A DNA stretch of 64,000 bases, taken from the NCBI RefSeq assembly GCF_016722765.1, contig NZ_JAEQND010000015.1, positions 80,672 through 144,671 of the forward strand, read 5' to 3'. Below the pieces are notes generated by a model, which was not told where the DNA came from, searched no databases, and saw only the letters and a list, made by a program, of their open reading frames with translations. Shown piece by piece: positions 26,646 to 36,697 of the stretch (positions are counted from its first letter, which is position 1; each line of letters starts with the position of its first letter). Source of the DNA: Ramlibacter alkalitolerans (GTDB lineage: Bacteria > Pseudomonadota > Gammaproteobacteria > Burkholderiales > Burkholderiaceae_C). Position numbers and translations under genes: made by a program.

Positions 26646-27695
26646 TCAGACGCCGAAGGTGTCGCGGAATTTCTCCTTGACCTCCGGGATGCCCTTGGTG
26701 ATCTCTTCCTCGGTCGGCCGCACCACCTTGATCTGCTCCAGCGGCTTGGCGCCCGGCGCCGGCGCCACGCCCTTCACCACCGAGAGCGAGTGCGTCTTGA
26801 CCTGGATCTCGCCGGCTTCCTTCGACAGCAGGTATTCCATGTAGAGCTTGCCGGCATTGGGCGAGGGCGCGTTCTTCGGGATCGCGCTGGGCGAGACCAT
26901 CAGCAGCGCGCCGTCGGTGGGATAGACCACGGCCAGCGGGTTGCCCTTGTCCTTGGACAGCAGCGTGGTCGCCTCGGGGCCGGCGGCGACGACGCGCTCC
27001 TTCGAGTTCAGCATCGTGACGGTGTCGTTGACCGAGCGGCCGATCTGCGGCTGGTTCTTCTCCAGTTTCTGGAAGTAGTCCCAGCCATAGAGCTTCTGCA
27101 TCAGCACCACCCACGTGCCGACGTAGCCGCTGTAGGCAGGGTGGCCAATGGAGACCTTGCCCTTCCACTTCGGATCGAGCAGGTCGGGCCAGTTCTTCGG
27201 CGCGTCCTTCGCGGCGACTTCGCTGGTGTTGTAGGTCAGCAGCATCAGCGCCGCCGCCGTGACCCAGTACTGGCCGTCCTTGTCGTTGTACGACTTGAGC
27301 GAATCGACCATGTTTGCCGCGTTGTGCGGCTTGTAATCGAGCAGCAGGCTCTTCTTCTTCAGCTCGGGGTAGTGGCTCACGTCCGTGCTGCTGAAGACCG
27401 AGGCGACCGGCGCGTTGGCCTGGATGTCCTGCTGCAAGCGCTGGAACGCCACCTGCGCCGTCGTGCGCACGAAGTTGCACTTGAGGCCCGCGTATTTCTT
27501 CTCGAAGCCGGCGCACAGGGCCGCGGCTTCATCGGTGTTGTAGTGCGCCGTGTAGACGGTGACGGGCTTTTCCTTCTTCGCGGCCTCGTACAGCTCCTTT
27601 TCCCAGGGCTGCATCTGCTGCGCGCGCACGGGCGCCGCGGCCAAGGCGGCCAGCGCTGCGCCGGCCAGGATCCATTTGGTGAGGTACCGGTTCAT
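26646..27695 (-). CDS. ABC transporter extracellular solute-binding protein (family 1)
   Basis: 349 residues with a signal peptide (AAAPVRA-QQ). The mature start VTVYTAHYNTDEAAALCAGFEKKY resembles ferric-binding FbpA/AfuA proteins, but the tandem Tyr pair that holds iron in the orphan protein at 5748-6788 is not seen at the matching place, so iron is not certain. It heads the minus-strand importer operon. The following CoA-transferase and hydratase suggest an organic acid as ligand (inference). Confidence 0.87.
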   Translation of the reverse strand: MNRYLTKWILAGAALAALAAAPVRAQQMQPWEKELYEAAKKEKPVTVYTAHYNTDEAAALCAGFEKKYAGLKCNFVRTTAQVAFQRLQQDIQANAPVASVFSSTDVSHYPELKKKSLLLDYKPHNAANMVDSLKSYNDKDGQYWVTAAALMLLTYNTSEVAAKDAPKNWPDLLDPKWKGKVSIGHPAYSGYVGTWVVLMQKLYGWDYFQKLEKNQPQIGRSVNDTVTMLNSKERVVAAGPEATTLLSKDKGNPLAVVYPTDGALLMVSPSAIPKNAPSPNAGKLYMEYLLSKEAGEIQVKTHSLSVVKGVAPAPGAKPLEQIKVVRPTEEEITKGIPEVKEKFRDTFGV

Positions 27696-27817
27696 GCACT
27701 GCTCCCAGCGGCGGGGCCGCGTTGTCTCCAGCGGCCCACTCTAGGTGGGGTGGCATGCCAACCGGGATGGGGGTTTCCTTAGGTTCGGACCTGCATCACC
27801 GATCCGTGATGGATCGA

Positions 27818-28819
27818 CTAGAACGTTTCGGTATCCACCTCGCGGTTCGCCTGTTCGCCGTAGCGGTTGCCGCTCACGGTCTTCTCGTTGACCAGTGCCT
27901 CCAGCCGGCGGATGAGGTCGACCTCCAGCCGGACGTCGGCCGCGGCCAGGTCTTCCTTCAGGTGCTCCACGTTCGTGGTGCCCGGAATGGGGATGACGTC
28001 CTCGCCGCGGTGCAGCAGCCAGGCGAGCGCGAGCTGCGCGGGCGTGCAGCCCGCCTCGCGCGCGAGTTCCCGGTACGCGGGCAGCAGCTTCAGGTTGCGC
28101 GCGTGGTGCTCCGCATCGAAGCGCGGCATGGTCCGGCGGATGTCCTTCGCCTCCAGGGTACTCACGTCGGGCACCGCATCGCACAGGAAGCCGCGCGCGA
28201 CGGGACTGAACGCCACCAGCGCGACGCCCAGTTCGCGGCAGGCAGCGCGCATCGCGATCTCGGGATTGCGCGTCCACAGCGAGTACTCGTTCTGCACCGC
28301 CGTGACCGGATGCACGGCATGGGCGCGCCGCAAGGTCGCGGCCGACACCTCCGACAGGCCGATGGTGCGGACCTTGCCTTCTTCCACCAGGCGGCTCATC
28401 GCGCCCACGCTGTCCTCGACCGGGACCTTCTTGTCCCACCGGTGCAGGTAGTACAGATCGATCACGTCGGTCTGCAGGCGCCGCAGGCTGTCCTCGCAGT
28501 TGCGGCGGATCGTTCCGGGGCGGCCGTCGATCACGCGCTTGAGCACGCCGTTCTCGTCCGGCACGCCGGCCAGCCCGCCCTTGCTGCAAAGGGTGATCCG
28601 GCTGCGGTGCGGCTTCAGCACGCGGCCCACCAGTTCCTCGTTCTTCCCGAAGCCGTACAGGGCCGCCGTGTCGAACAGCGTCACGCCTTGCTCGATCGCG
28701 GCGCGCAGCACGCGCTCGCCCTGCTCCGGCGGCGGAGGCACGCCGTACGCATGGCTGAGGTTCATGCAGCCAAGGCCGATGGCCGTGACGCTGAAGGGAC
28801 CCAAGTGGCGGTTCTGCAT
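27818..28819 (-). CDS. Aldo/keto reductase
   Basis: 333 residues with the AKR tetrad: Asp and Tyr in FDTAALYGFGKNEELVG, Lys in RITLCSKGG, and His in DLYYLHRWD. The C-terminal VIPIPGTTNVEHLKEDLAA binds NADPH. It reduces aldehydes or ketones in the cytoplasm. It closely resembles bacterial AKR13/YajO-like enzymes. Monocistronic; no context clue to substrate. Confidence 0.9.
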   Translation of the reverse strand: MQNRHLGPFSVTAIGLGCMNLSHAYGVPPPPEQGERVLRAAIEQGVTLFDTAALYGFGKNEELVGRVLKPHRSRITLCSKGGLAGVPDENGVLKRVIDGRPGTIRRNCEDSLRRLQTDVIDLYYLHRWDKKVPVEDSVGAMSRLVEEGKVRTIGLSEVSAATLRRAHAVHPVTAVQNEYSLWTRNPEIAMRAACRELGVALVAFSPVARGFLCDAVPDVSTLEAKDIRRTMPRFDAEHHARNLKLLPAYRELAREAGCTPAQLALAWLLHRGEDVIPIPGTTNVEHLKEDLAAADVRLEVDLIRRLEALVNEKTVSGNRYGEQANREVDTETF

Positions 28820-28866
28820 GGCGCGAGAGCTTAGCGCAGCCCAGGCGCTCGCGTGCCGCAGACGCC

Positions 28867-29310
28867 TTACTTCGCGAACAGGCGCGTGATGTCGGCGAAG
28901 GCCTTGATCTCGATGGCGTTGCCCGACGGGTCGAGGAAGAACATCGTGGCCTGCTCGCCGGGCTGGCCCTGGAAGCGCAGGTAGGGCTCGATGATGAATT
29001 CGATGCCCTGGCTCTTCAGCCGCTCGGCCAGCGCGTCGAATTCAGCCATCGGCAGCACGATGCCGAAGTGGCGCACCGGCACGCCGTGGCCGTCCACCGC
29101 GTTGCGCTGCGCGGTGCCGGTCTCCGACGGCGCCAGGTGGGCCACGATCTGGTGCCCGTAGAAGTTGAAGTCGATCCACTCCTCGGAGCTGCGTCCTTCG
29201 GGGCAGCCCAGCGTCCCGCCGTAGAACCGGCGCGCGGCGGCCAGGTCGTGCACCGGAAAGGCGAGGTGGAAGGGCGACATCGGGGCCGGATTGGTGGCGG
29301 GTGCTTGCAT
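28867..29310 (-). CDS. VOC-family (glyoxalase/bleomycin resistance) protein
   Basis: 147 residues forming two beta-alpha-beta-beta-beta units: FHLAFPVHDLAAARRFYGGTLG at the start, RHFGIVLPMAEFDALAERL in the middle and MFFLDPSGNAIEIKAF near the end, with the candidate metal ligands His, His and Glu. Members include glyoxalases, dioxygenases and binding proteins; the activity cannot be chosen. The first Met (29310) is given; MSPFHLAFPV at 29280 is equally plausible because neither has a clear ribosome site. Confidence 0.82.
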   Translation of the reverse strand: MQAPATNPAPMSPFHLAFPVHDLAAARRFYGGTLGCPEGRSSEEWIDFNFYGHQIVAHLAPSETGTAQRNAVDGHGVPVRHFGIVLPMAEFDALAERLKSQGIEFIIEPYLRFQGQPGEQATMFFLDPSGNAIEIKAFADITRLFAK

Positions 29311-29416
29311 GGCTGAATGCGGGGTACTGCGAAAACGGGAAGCTTAGCGCACGCGGCCCCCGGCGCCGTGGCCCTGGGGTATGTTCGACGGCCATGCCGC
29401 CGCGCGCAGTCACCGC

Positions 29417-29812
29417 TCAATCCTCCACCTTGCGCCGCCCCGCCTTCACCTCAGCCCGGATCGCCTTGCCTTCCAGCCGCCGCTGCTTGGAGCCATAGGT
29501 CGGCTTGGTCGGCCGGCGGATCTCCGGGACCACCGCAGCTTCTGCGACGATCTCCTCGAGCCGCTGCAGCGCCAGCGCCTTGTTCTGGTCCTGGCTGCGC
29601 GTGGTCTGCGCCTTGAGCACCAGCACGCCGTCCTTGTTGACGCGCCGCCCCGGCAGCCCCAGCAGCCTTTCCTTCACGTGCGGCGGCAGCGAGGACGCGC
29701 GGATGTCGAAGCGCAGTTGCACGGCGCTGGACACCTTGTTGACGTTCTGCCCGCCCGGGCCCTGCGCGCGCATGGCCTCGAACACGACTTCGTCTTCGCG
29801 CACCAGCGGCAT
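29417..29812 (-). CDS. arfB: Alternative ribosome-rescue factor / peptidyl-tRNA hydrolase ArfB
   Basis: 131 residues, the YaeJ/ArfB family: the GGQ catalytic loop (RAQGPGGQNVNKVSSAVQLRFD) that hydrolyses peptidyl-tRNA, and a basic C-terminal tail (YGSKQRRLEGKAIRAEVKAGRRK) that enters the empty mRNA channel of stalled ribosomes. Start MPLVREDEVV lies 8 bases after the dbpA stop, so the two genes probably form an operon with translation-related roles. Confidence 0.93.
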   Translation of the reverse strand: MPLVREDEVVFEAMRAQGPGGQNVNKVSSAVQLRFDIRASSLPPHVKERLLGLPGRRVNKDGVLVLKAQTTRSQDQNKALALQRLEEIVAEAAVVPEIRRPTKPTYGSKQRRLEGKAIRAEVKAGRRKVED

Positions 29813-29820
29813 CGCCAAGC

Positions 29821-31215
<1,395 letters not shown>

Positions 31216-31354
31216 GCGCCGATCATTCCACAGCCGCTGCCGAGGGTGCATTGCGGGCCGCAATCGGCAATTCGTCCTCGCTCAGCTTCGAACTCGTGCC
31301 CGTGGACACGGTCTATCAGAGCCCTCTTACACAAGCAACCCGCTAGACGACTAC

Positions 31355-32047
31355 ATGCAAAGCTCGAAGACCGCCTCCACCGCCCGCACTGCCGCTCTCA
31401 TCGCCTTCCTGGGTGCCGCGAGCCTGTCGAGCCACGCGGCGCCTTCGGGCCACAAGCACCCGACGGCCTCCCCTGCCGCCGCCAGGCACGCGCACCACCC
31501 GGCGAAGATCCGCTGGGTGCCGGTGCGCCACGGCGCCAAGACCCTGCGCACGCCCGATGCCGGCTCGCGCATCGCGCTCGCCCGTTCGGCCGCGCAAAAT
31601 GCCGGGCTTGCCAGCGTGGGCCTGTCCTACCAGGACGTCTACGGCGTCATCGAGGCCGAAACCTCCTGGGTGCCGCGCGACGGCATGGGGCGCAACGGCG
31701 TCACCAGCATGGGCCTGGCGCAGTTCGAACCGACGACCGCCAAGGGCCTGGGCCTGAAGGACGCCAACGACCCGGTGCAGGCGGTGCATGCCGCGGCGGT
31801 GTACATGAAGCAGGGCGCCGAATGGGCCGCGCACAAGATCGCGCACCTGAAGCTTTCGCCCCAGCAGTACGCGGCCAAGCTGCGCGAAGGCGTCTCCGTC
31901 TACTACAACCTCTCGGTGCGCGGCCGCAACAAGTGGGACGGCTTCAACACCGCGCAGCTTCCCGTCGAGACCCAGCGGCACATCCGCAACGTGCGCAGCG
32001 GCGCGCAGGAAGCACTGGAGCTGGCCGCGAAGGTGGCGGCAGCCTGA
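31355..32047 (+). CDS. Lytic transglycosylase-like (SLT domain) exported protein
   Basis: 230 residues with a signal peptide (ending near SSHA-AP), a His/Ala/Pro-rich linker, and a lysozyme-like SLT domain: catalytic Glu in YGVIEAETSWVPRDG and SMGLAQFEPTTAKGLG, then a Tyr-containing VYYNLSVRGRNKWDGF. Such enzymes cleave peptidoglycan without water to 1,6-anhydromuropeptides, often to make room for secretion machines. Start MQSSKTAST; the in-frame opening at 31163 lies in the dbpA promoter region. Confidence 0.85.
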   Translation: MQSSKTASTARTAALIAFLGAASLSSHAAPSGHKHPTASPAAARHAHHPAKIRWVPVRHGAKTLRTPDAGSRIALARSAAQNAGLASVGLSYQDVYGVIEAETSWVPRDGMGRNGVTSMGLAQFEPTTAKGLGLKDANDPVQAVHAAAVYMKQGAEWAAHKIAHLKLSPQQYAAKLREGVSVYYNLSVRGRNKWDGFNTAQLPVETQRHIRNVRSGAQEALELAAKVAAA

Positions 32048-32146
32048 CGGGCCGCCTCGCGCCTGCACGAGGCGCAGTCGCTCGAAGACCCCTTGCCGGC
32101 GGCGCCTCGCGCCATGCCCCATACTGTGCTTTTATCAGGGGGCTCC

Positions 32147-32386
32147 ATGAGCAAGGAATGGATGGACACCGTCGCCGCTGCAGAAGCCGCCGCAGAGAAG
32201 AGGCAAGCCGCGGAAGAAACGGCGCAGGAGCGCTTCCGCGCCGCACGGGCCCGCTGCGAAGCCGCCGGCCGCGGCGAGCAGGTCACCGAGACGCCCGAAT
32301 TCCAGGAATGGATCGCCGCGCGTCACGCCTCGGACGAGGCCTGGGGTGCCTGGGCCATGGCGATGGACGCCAAGCCGGCCTCCTGA
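32147..32386 (+). CDS. Small conserved-looking hypothetical protein, Ala/Glu-rich helix
   Basis: 79 residues (MSKEWMDTVAAAEAAAEKRQ) preceded by a G-rich ribosome site (CAGGGGGCTCC). It is highly charged, predicted to be one long helix, with the aromatic cluster EFQEWIAARHASDEAWGAWAMAMD near the end. No signal peptide or known domain. It lies 99 bases after the transglycosylase gene. Function unknown. Confidence 0.65.
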   Translation: MSKEWMDTVAAAEAAAEKRQAAEETAQERFRAARARCEAAGRGEQVTETPEFQEWIAARHASDEAWGAWAMAMDAKPAS

Positions 32387-32573
32387 GCGCAGATCTCGAA
32401 TCTTCCCGCGCCCGCCCGGTATCCACGTTTCCCTCGTGCAAAGTCCCGGCTCTGCAGCGCTGCGGCGGGAGTAGAGTGTTCCTTGATTCCTGGCCGGCTC
32501 TCCTCGTGCCCCTAGTCGGCTGAAGCGCGCTCGCAGCTCCACAGGTCCAGTGCTCGCACCCAGGAGATGTTCA

Positions 32574-32753
32574 ATGCGCGACACCGTTCCGCCCCCCAAC
32601 CCCCAGGCGAAGGCCGCCAAGGCCAGCCGGCCGCTCGTGCAGGTGCCGGGACGCCGGTCCGGCGAAGGCTCCGACTCCGTGCTCCAGCACCTCATGCACG
32701 ATCGCGCCTGCAACCCCGACAAGGGCGGGCCGCGGAACGACCGGCCGGCGTAA
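32574..32753 (+). CDS. Small hypothetical ORF, 59 residues
   Basis: An ATG with AGGAG about 9 bases upstream begins MRDTVPPPNPQAKAAKASRP. The peptide is Pro- and charge-rich, ends CNPDKGGPRNDRPA, and has no hydrophobic segment. Codon use is like neighbours. It converges on ligC. It may be a real small protein or chance; no family recognised. Confidence 0.45.
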   Translation: MRDTVPPPNPQAKAAKASRPLVQVPGRRSGEGSDSVLQHLMHDRACNPDKGGPRNDRPA

Positions 32754-32783
32754 GGGGGCCGCCGTGGCCGCCCGGGCCGCTTG

Positions 32784-33737
32784 CTACTTCAGCTGCCTTT
32801 CGAGCCGATCCAGCACCTCGTAGCAGGGCAGCACCTGAGCCACGCTCGCATTTGGCTCCCGCTTTTCGCGGATCGCCGCGATGAACTCCCGGTCCTGCAG
32901 CTCGATCCCGTTCATCGACACGTCCACCCTGGACACGTCGATCTTCTCCTCCTTGCCGTCGAACAGGTCGTCGTAGCGCGCGATGTAGGTCGCCGTGTCG
33001 CCGATGTAGCGGAAGAAGGTCCCCAGCGGCCCCTCGTTGTTGAACGACAGCGACAGGGTGCAGATCGCCCCGTTCTCCGCCTTCAGCTGGATGCTCATGT
33101 CCATCGCGATGCCCAGGTCCGGATGGATCGGACCCTGGAGCGCGTTGGCCTGGACCACGCGGCTGCCGGTCTGGTACTGGAACAGGTCCACCGTGTGGGC
33201 CGCGTGGTGCCACAGCAGGTGGTCGGTCCACGAGCGCGGCTGGCCCAGCGCGTTCATGTTGGTGCGGCGGAAGAAGTAGGTCTGCACGTCCATCTGGTGG
33301 ATGCGGAACGCGCCGGCCTCGATGCGCTTGTGCACGAACTGGTGGCTGGGGTTGAAGCGCCGCGTGTGGCCGCACATGGCGACCCGCCCGGCCTGCTGCT
33401 GCGCCTGCACCACCGCCCTGCCCTCGTCCAGGCTGTCGCACAGCGGGATCTCCACCTGCACGTGCTTGCCGGCCCGCAGCGCGGCGATCGACTGCTGCGC
33501 GTGCAGCTGCGTGGGCGTGCACAGGATCACCGCATCGACGTCGTCGCGCGCCAGCGCCTCGGAAAGCTCGGTGGTCGCGTGCTTCGCGCCGTACTTCTGC
33601 GCCACTTCCTGCGCCTTGGGCAGCTCGCGGCCGATGATGGAGGTGACCTGCACGCCCTCGATGTTCTTCAGGGCGTCGAGGTGCTTGATGCCGAAGGCGC
33701 CGGGGCCCGCGAGGGCGATGCGCACGGTGTTGCTCAT
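32784..33737 (-). CDS. ligC: 4-carboxy-2-hydroxymuconate-6-semialdehyde dehydrogenase
   Basis: 317 residues of the Gfo/Idh/MocA family, extremely close to LigC/PmdC in diagnostic segments: GAFGIKHLDALKNIEGVQV, TELSEALARDDVDAVILCTP, QMDVQTYFFRRTNMNALGQ and RSWTDHLLWHHAAHTVDLFQ. It oxidises the ring-cleavage product of protocatechuate to 2-pyrone-4,6-dicarboxylate with NADP. Last gene of the minus-strand operon; its start overlaps the ligB stop by four bases. Confidence 0.95.
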   Translation of the reverse strand: MSNTVRIALAGPGAFGIKHLDALKNIEGVQVTSIIGRELPKAQEVAQKYGAKHATTELSEALARDDVDAVILCTPTQLHAQQSIAALRAGKHVQVEIPLCDSLDEGRAVVQAQQQAGRVAMCGHTRRFNPSHQFVHKRIEAGAFRIHQMDVQTYFFRRTNMNALGQPRSWTDHLLWHHAAHTVDLFQYQTGSRVVQANALQGPIHPDLGIAMDMSIQLKAENGAICTLSLSFNNEGPLGTFFRYIGDTATYIARYDDLFDGKEEKIDVSRVDVSMNGIELQDREFIAAIREKREPNASVAQVLPCYEVLDRLERQLK

Positions 33738-34591
33738 TGGGGGTTCTCCAGGATCAGGTGGCCGACGGCCGTGTTCGAGGCGGGCACGTGGTAGAAGCGG
33801 TGCTTCACGGCGGGCCTGCCGCCGCCGGCCACGTCGGCCATCGCACCGCGCGCGATCAGCCACATCACCAGTTCGATGCCCTCGCTGCCCGCCTCCTGCA
33901 CGTACTCCATGTGCGGCACGCTGGCCAGCGCCTCGGGATCCGCGACCAGGCGGTCGAGGAAGCGCTGGTCCCACTCCTTGTTGATCAGGCCGGCACGCGG
34001 CCCCTGCAGCTGGTGGCTCATGCCGCCCGTGCCCCAGATCTGCACGTTCAGGTCCTCGTCGAAGGATTCGACCGCCTTGCGGATCGCCTGCCCGAGGCGG
34101 AAGCAGCGCATGCCGCTCGGCACCGGGTACTGCACCACGTTGACCGCGAACGGAATGACCTTGAACGGCCACGCCTGCGGCTGCCCGCACAGCAGCGATA
34201 GCGGCACCGTCAGGCCGTGGTCGACGTCCATCTTGTTGACGATGGTCAGGTCGAAGTCCTGCTGGATCACCGAATGCGCGATGTGCGAGGCGAGCTCGGG
34301 ATGGCCGATCACCTTGGGCACCGGCCGCGGGCCCCAGCCTTCGTCGGCCGGCTGGAATTCGGCCGCCGTGCCGATCGCGAAGGTGGGGATGATCTCCAGG
34401 CTGAAGGCCGTCGCGTGGTCGTTGTAGACCAGGAACACGACATCGGGCCGGTTGTCCTTCATCCACTGGCGCGAGAACTCGTAGCCGGAGAAGACCTTCT
34501 GCCAGTACGGCTCCTGGGTCTTGCCCAGGTCCATCGCAGCGCCGATGGCCGGCACGTGCGAGGTGTAGACGGATGCGGTGATGCGCGCCAT
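33734..34591 (-). CDS. ligB: Protocatechuate 4,5-dioxygenase beta subunit
   Basis: 285 residues with LigB features: iron-ligand His in TSHVPAIGAAM, the second in FLVYNDHATAF, and GTGGMSHQLQGPRAGLINKEWD in the active-site region. It opens protocatechuate between C4 and C5 using Fe(II) and O2; LigAB enzymes also accept gallate. Start MARITASVYTSHVPA; the ligA stop overlaps its ATG by one base and its stop overlaps ligC, so ABC are tightly coupled. More alike to Comamonas PmdB than to the other LigB in this window (judged by eye). Confidence 0.95.
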   Translation of the reverse strand: MARITASVYTSHVPAIGAAMDLGKTQEPYWQKVFSGYEFSRQWMKDNRPDVVFLVYNDHATAFSLEIIPTFAIGTAAEFQPADEGWGPRPVPKVIGHPELASHIAHSVIQQDFDLTIVNKMDVDHGLTVPLSLLCGQPQAWPFKVIPFAVNVVQYPVPSGMRCFRLGQAIRKAVESFDEDLNVQIWGTGGMSHQLQGPRAGLINKEWDQRFLDRLVADPEALASVPHMEYVQEAGSEGIELVMWLIARGAMADVAGGGRPAVKHRFYHVPASNTAVGHLILENPQ

Positions 34592-34980
34592 TACTTGTCG
34601 TCCTTGGTCCCGGGTTTCCAGTTCGCGGGCCGCCCGCCCGCCACCATCATGTCGCGGTACGCTTCCTCGCTCATGCCGGTCATGGAGCCGGCCATCTGCT
34701 GGAAGCTCTTGCCGTCGGTGGCGCCGACCTTCGCCAGGAAGTAGATGTTGCCGCCCAGCGCGATGCAGCGATTGAGGTCGCGCGCCAGCACCGCCTGCTT
34801 CTGCTCCTCGGTCATCGCCCACTCGTCGAGATAGGCGCGCTCGTCCTTCTTGAAGCGTTCGCGGTTCTCCGCCTTCATCAGCGACATGCAGAACTGGTTC
34901 AGCCAGTAGCCCTTGCGGCTCTGGTCGGCGTCGAAGATCGTGGTGCCGGGAATGCCGGCGTAAGGTTTGTCCAAAGGCAT
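34591..34980 (-). CDS. ligA: Protocatechuate 4,5-dioxygenase alpha subunit
   Basis: 129 residues, LigA family, all-helical: PGTTIFDADQSRKGYWLNQFCMSLMKAENR and CIALGGNIYFLAKVGATDGKSFQQMAGSMTGM are diagnostic. It caps the LigB active site and shapes substrate specificity. Located between the tannase-like gene (16-base gap) and ligB (one-base overlap). Confidence 0.95.
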   Translation of the reverse strand: MPLDKPYAGIPGTTIFDADQSRKGYWLNQFCMSLMKAENRERFKKDERAYLDEWAMTEEQKQAVLARDLNRCIALGGNIYFLAKVGATDGKSFQQMAGSMTGMSEEAYRDMMVAGGRPANWKPGTKDDK

Positions 34981-34996
34981 CGCGGCCTCCCCTTTC

Positions 34997-36697
34997 TCAC
35001 TGCGCGCAGGCGAAGCTGCCTGCCTTGTCCATGTCGCCGCCGCGGTAGTGCGGGAACTGCGGCCACTCGCACAGCGGCCGGCTGCGCGTCACCTTGAATG
35101 GCGGCCGCACATCCTGTTCGACCAGCACCAGGCCGGCGGGAGCGCGACCCTGCTCGACCCACGCGACCAGCGCCGGAAAGATGTCGGCGTTGCCCGGAGC
35201 GCCGGTGCCCACGTGGTCCACGTTGGGTGCCGTATAGAGCTTGAAGAACCGGTCGGCCGTGGCGCGGCCCAGGCGCTGCACCACCGCCTCGTGGTAGGCG
35301 ATGCCCGCATAAGGGCTCTGCGCGTAGTCGCCGAGGTTTTCCAGCAGGATCAGCTTGCCGCCGTGGGCCTGGAACGCGGACAGGTCGGGGTTGGTGGCGT
35401 CCATCAGCGCCGACACTGCGCGCACCCGCGCCGCATGGTCGGCTGCCTTGTAGCTGCGCACGTCCGCATGGGGGTCGCGGGCGTAGAAGTACTGGATCGC
35501 GCCCGCGCCGAAGCTCCAGGCGATGCCGTTGGCAGGCACCGGCGGAATGTCGGGGCTGCGGCTGCCGGTCCACCAGGCTTCCCAGCCGCCGGCCGAACCG
35601 CCCGCGTGCGTGGCTTCGCCGCTGGGTCCGCGGCCCGGATAGCTGCGCAAGCCGTTGGCGAGTTCGACGCCGAGGTCCAGGCGCGCATGCAGCGTCTGCA
35701 CGGCGCGGATCTGCGCGTCGGTGAGGCAGTTGGCGGCTGCCTTGCCGGCGCAGCGCAGCTTCGTCACGTCGAAGCGGCTGCGGCAGCCCACCGGGTCCGA
35801 CACGATGCCGTCGGCCGCGCCATCGGCGGCGTCGCACGCCGCCAGCACGGCGTCGTGGACCAGCTGCACGTGCTCGTGGTTCATCCAGCCGCCGTTCAGG
35901 AGCGCCAGTCCGTCGCGCAGCCCGGCGTGCTGCAGGCCGGTCCACTCGATGACGGGCACGCGGCTGAAGATGCCGTCGAAATCGGCCGGATAGCGCTGCG
36001 CCATGGCGAGGCCTTCGCGCCCGCCTTCGGAGCTGCCGACGAAGTACATCTTCTCCGGCGCGCGGCCGTACACCGTCTTCATGATGGAGACCGCGACATC
36101 GCGCACCTTCTTGTACGAGGCATGGGCGAAGTTCACCAGCGCCTCGTCGTTCAGGGCGAAGGCCTGGGGCGGACTGCGCAGGATGACGTGCTGGTGGCCC
36201 GAGTCCGTTCCGTAGGTCACGTAACCCTGCGCCAGCGGCGGCGGCTGGTCGAAGGGCTGCGCCGGCAGCAGCAGTTCGCCGGAGACGATCGTTCCGTTGA
36301 AGCCGCCGCCGCCGTACTGGACCGAGCGGCCGTTCCACTGCAGCGGCAGGTTGACCTGGAACAGGATGTCGGGCGCCTGCGCATTGAGCGGGGAGATGCG
36401 GCCCTCCACCTTGCAGTGCCGCGGCAGCGCCGGCCGCACGGCCGCCGCCGGGCTCGACGCGCGGTCGGCGACGGCGAGCCGGGAGGCCTCCTCGGGCACG
36501 GCGCCGGTGATCCTCGCGGCGCCACTGGGGATGCCGATCTCCGACGCCGGAATCGTCCTTCCGAGCAGGCGCGAGCAGTTGGCGATCAGGTCCGCCGCGA
36601 TGGCGGCAGCGCTGGCCGCTGGGGCCGAGGTCGGGGCCGGCGCCGTCGCGCAGCCGGCCAGCAGGCACGCGAGGAGCAGGCCAAGGAGCTTCTTCAT
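34997..36697 (-). CDS. Tannase/feruloyl-esterase family lipoprotein with the CS-D-HC disulfide pair lost
   Basis: 566 residues. Signal sequence with lipobox LLAGCAT, so membrane-anchored on the outside of the inner membrane or at the outer membrane. Family segments: NLPLQWNGRSVQYGGGGFNG, GYVTYGTDSGHQ, nucleophile FVGSSEGGREGLAMAQRYP, Asp in ILLENLGDYAQSP and His in APNVDHVGTGAPG. In most family members the Ser and His are each joined to a Cys (CS ... HC); here they are SS and HV, both lost together. It likely releases gallate or a hydroxycinnamate for the ring-cleavage genes. It abuts ligI with no spacer. Confidence 0.88.
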   Translation of the reverse strand: MKKLLGLLLACLLAGCATAPAPTSAPAASAAAIAADLIANCSRLLGRTIPASEIGIPSGAARITGAVPEEASRLAVADRASSPAAAVRPALPRHCKVEGRISPLNAQAPDILFQVNLPLQWNGRSVQYGGGGFNGTIVSGELLLPAQPFDQPPPLAQGYVTYGTDSGHQHVILRSPPQAFALNDEALVNFAHASYKKVRDVAVSIMKTVYGRAPEKMYFVGSSEGGREGLAMAQRYPADFDGIFSRVPVIEWTGLQHAGLRDGLALLNGGWMNHEHVQLVHDAVLAACDAADGAADGIVSDPVGCRSRFDVTKLRCAGKAAANCLTDAQIRAVQTLHARLDLGVELANGLRSYPGRGPSGEATHAGGSAGGWEAWWTGSRSPDIPPVPANGIAWSFGAGAIQYFYARDPHADVRSYKAADHAARVRAVSALMDATNPDLSAFQAHGGKLILLENLGDYAQSPYAGIAYHEAVVQRLGRATADRFFKLYTAPNVDHVGTGAPGNADIFPALVAWVEQGRAPAGLVLVEQDVRPPFKVTRSRPLCEWPQFPHYRGGDMDKAGSFACAQ

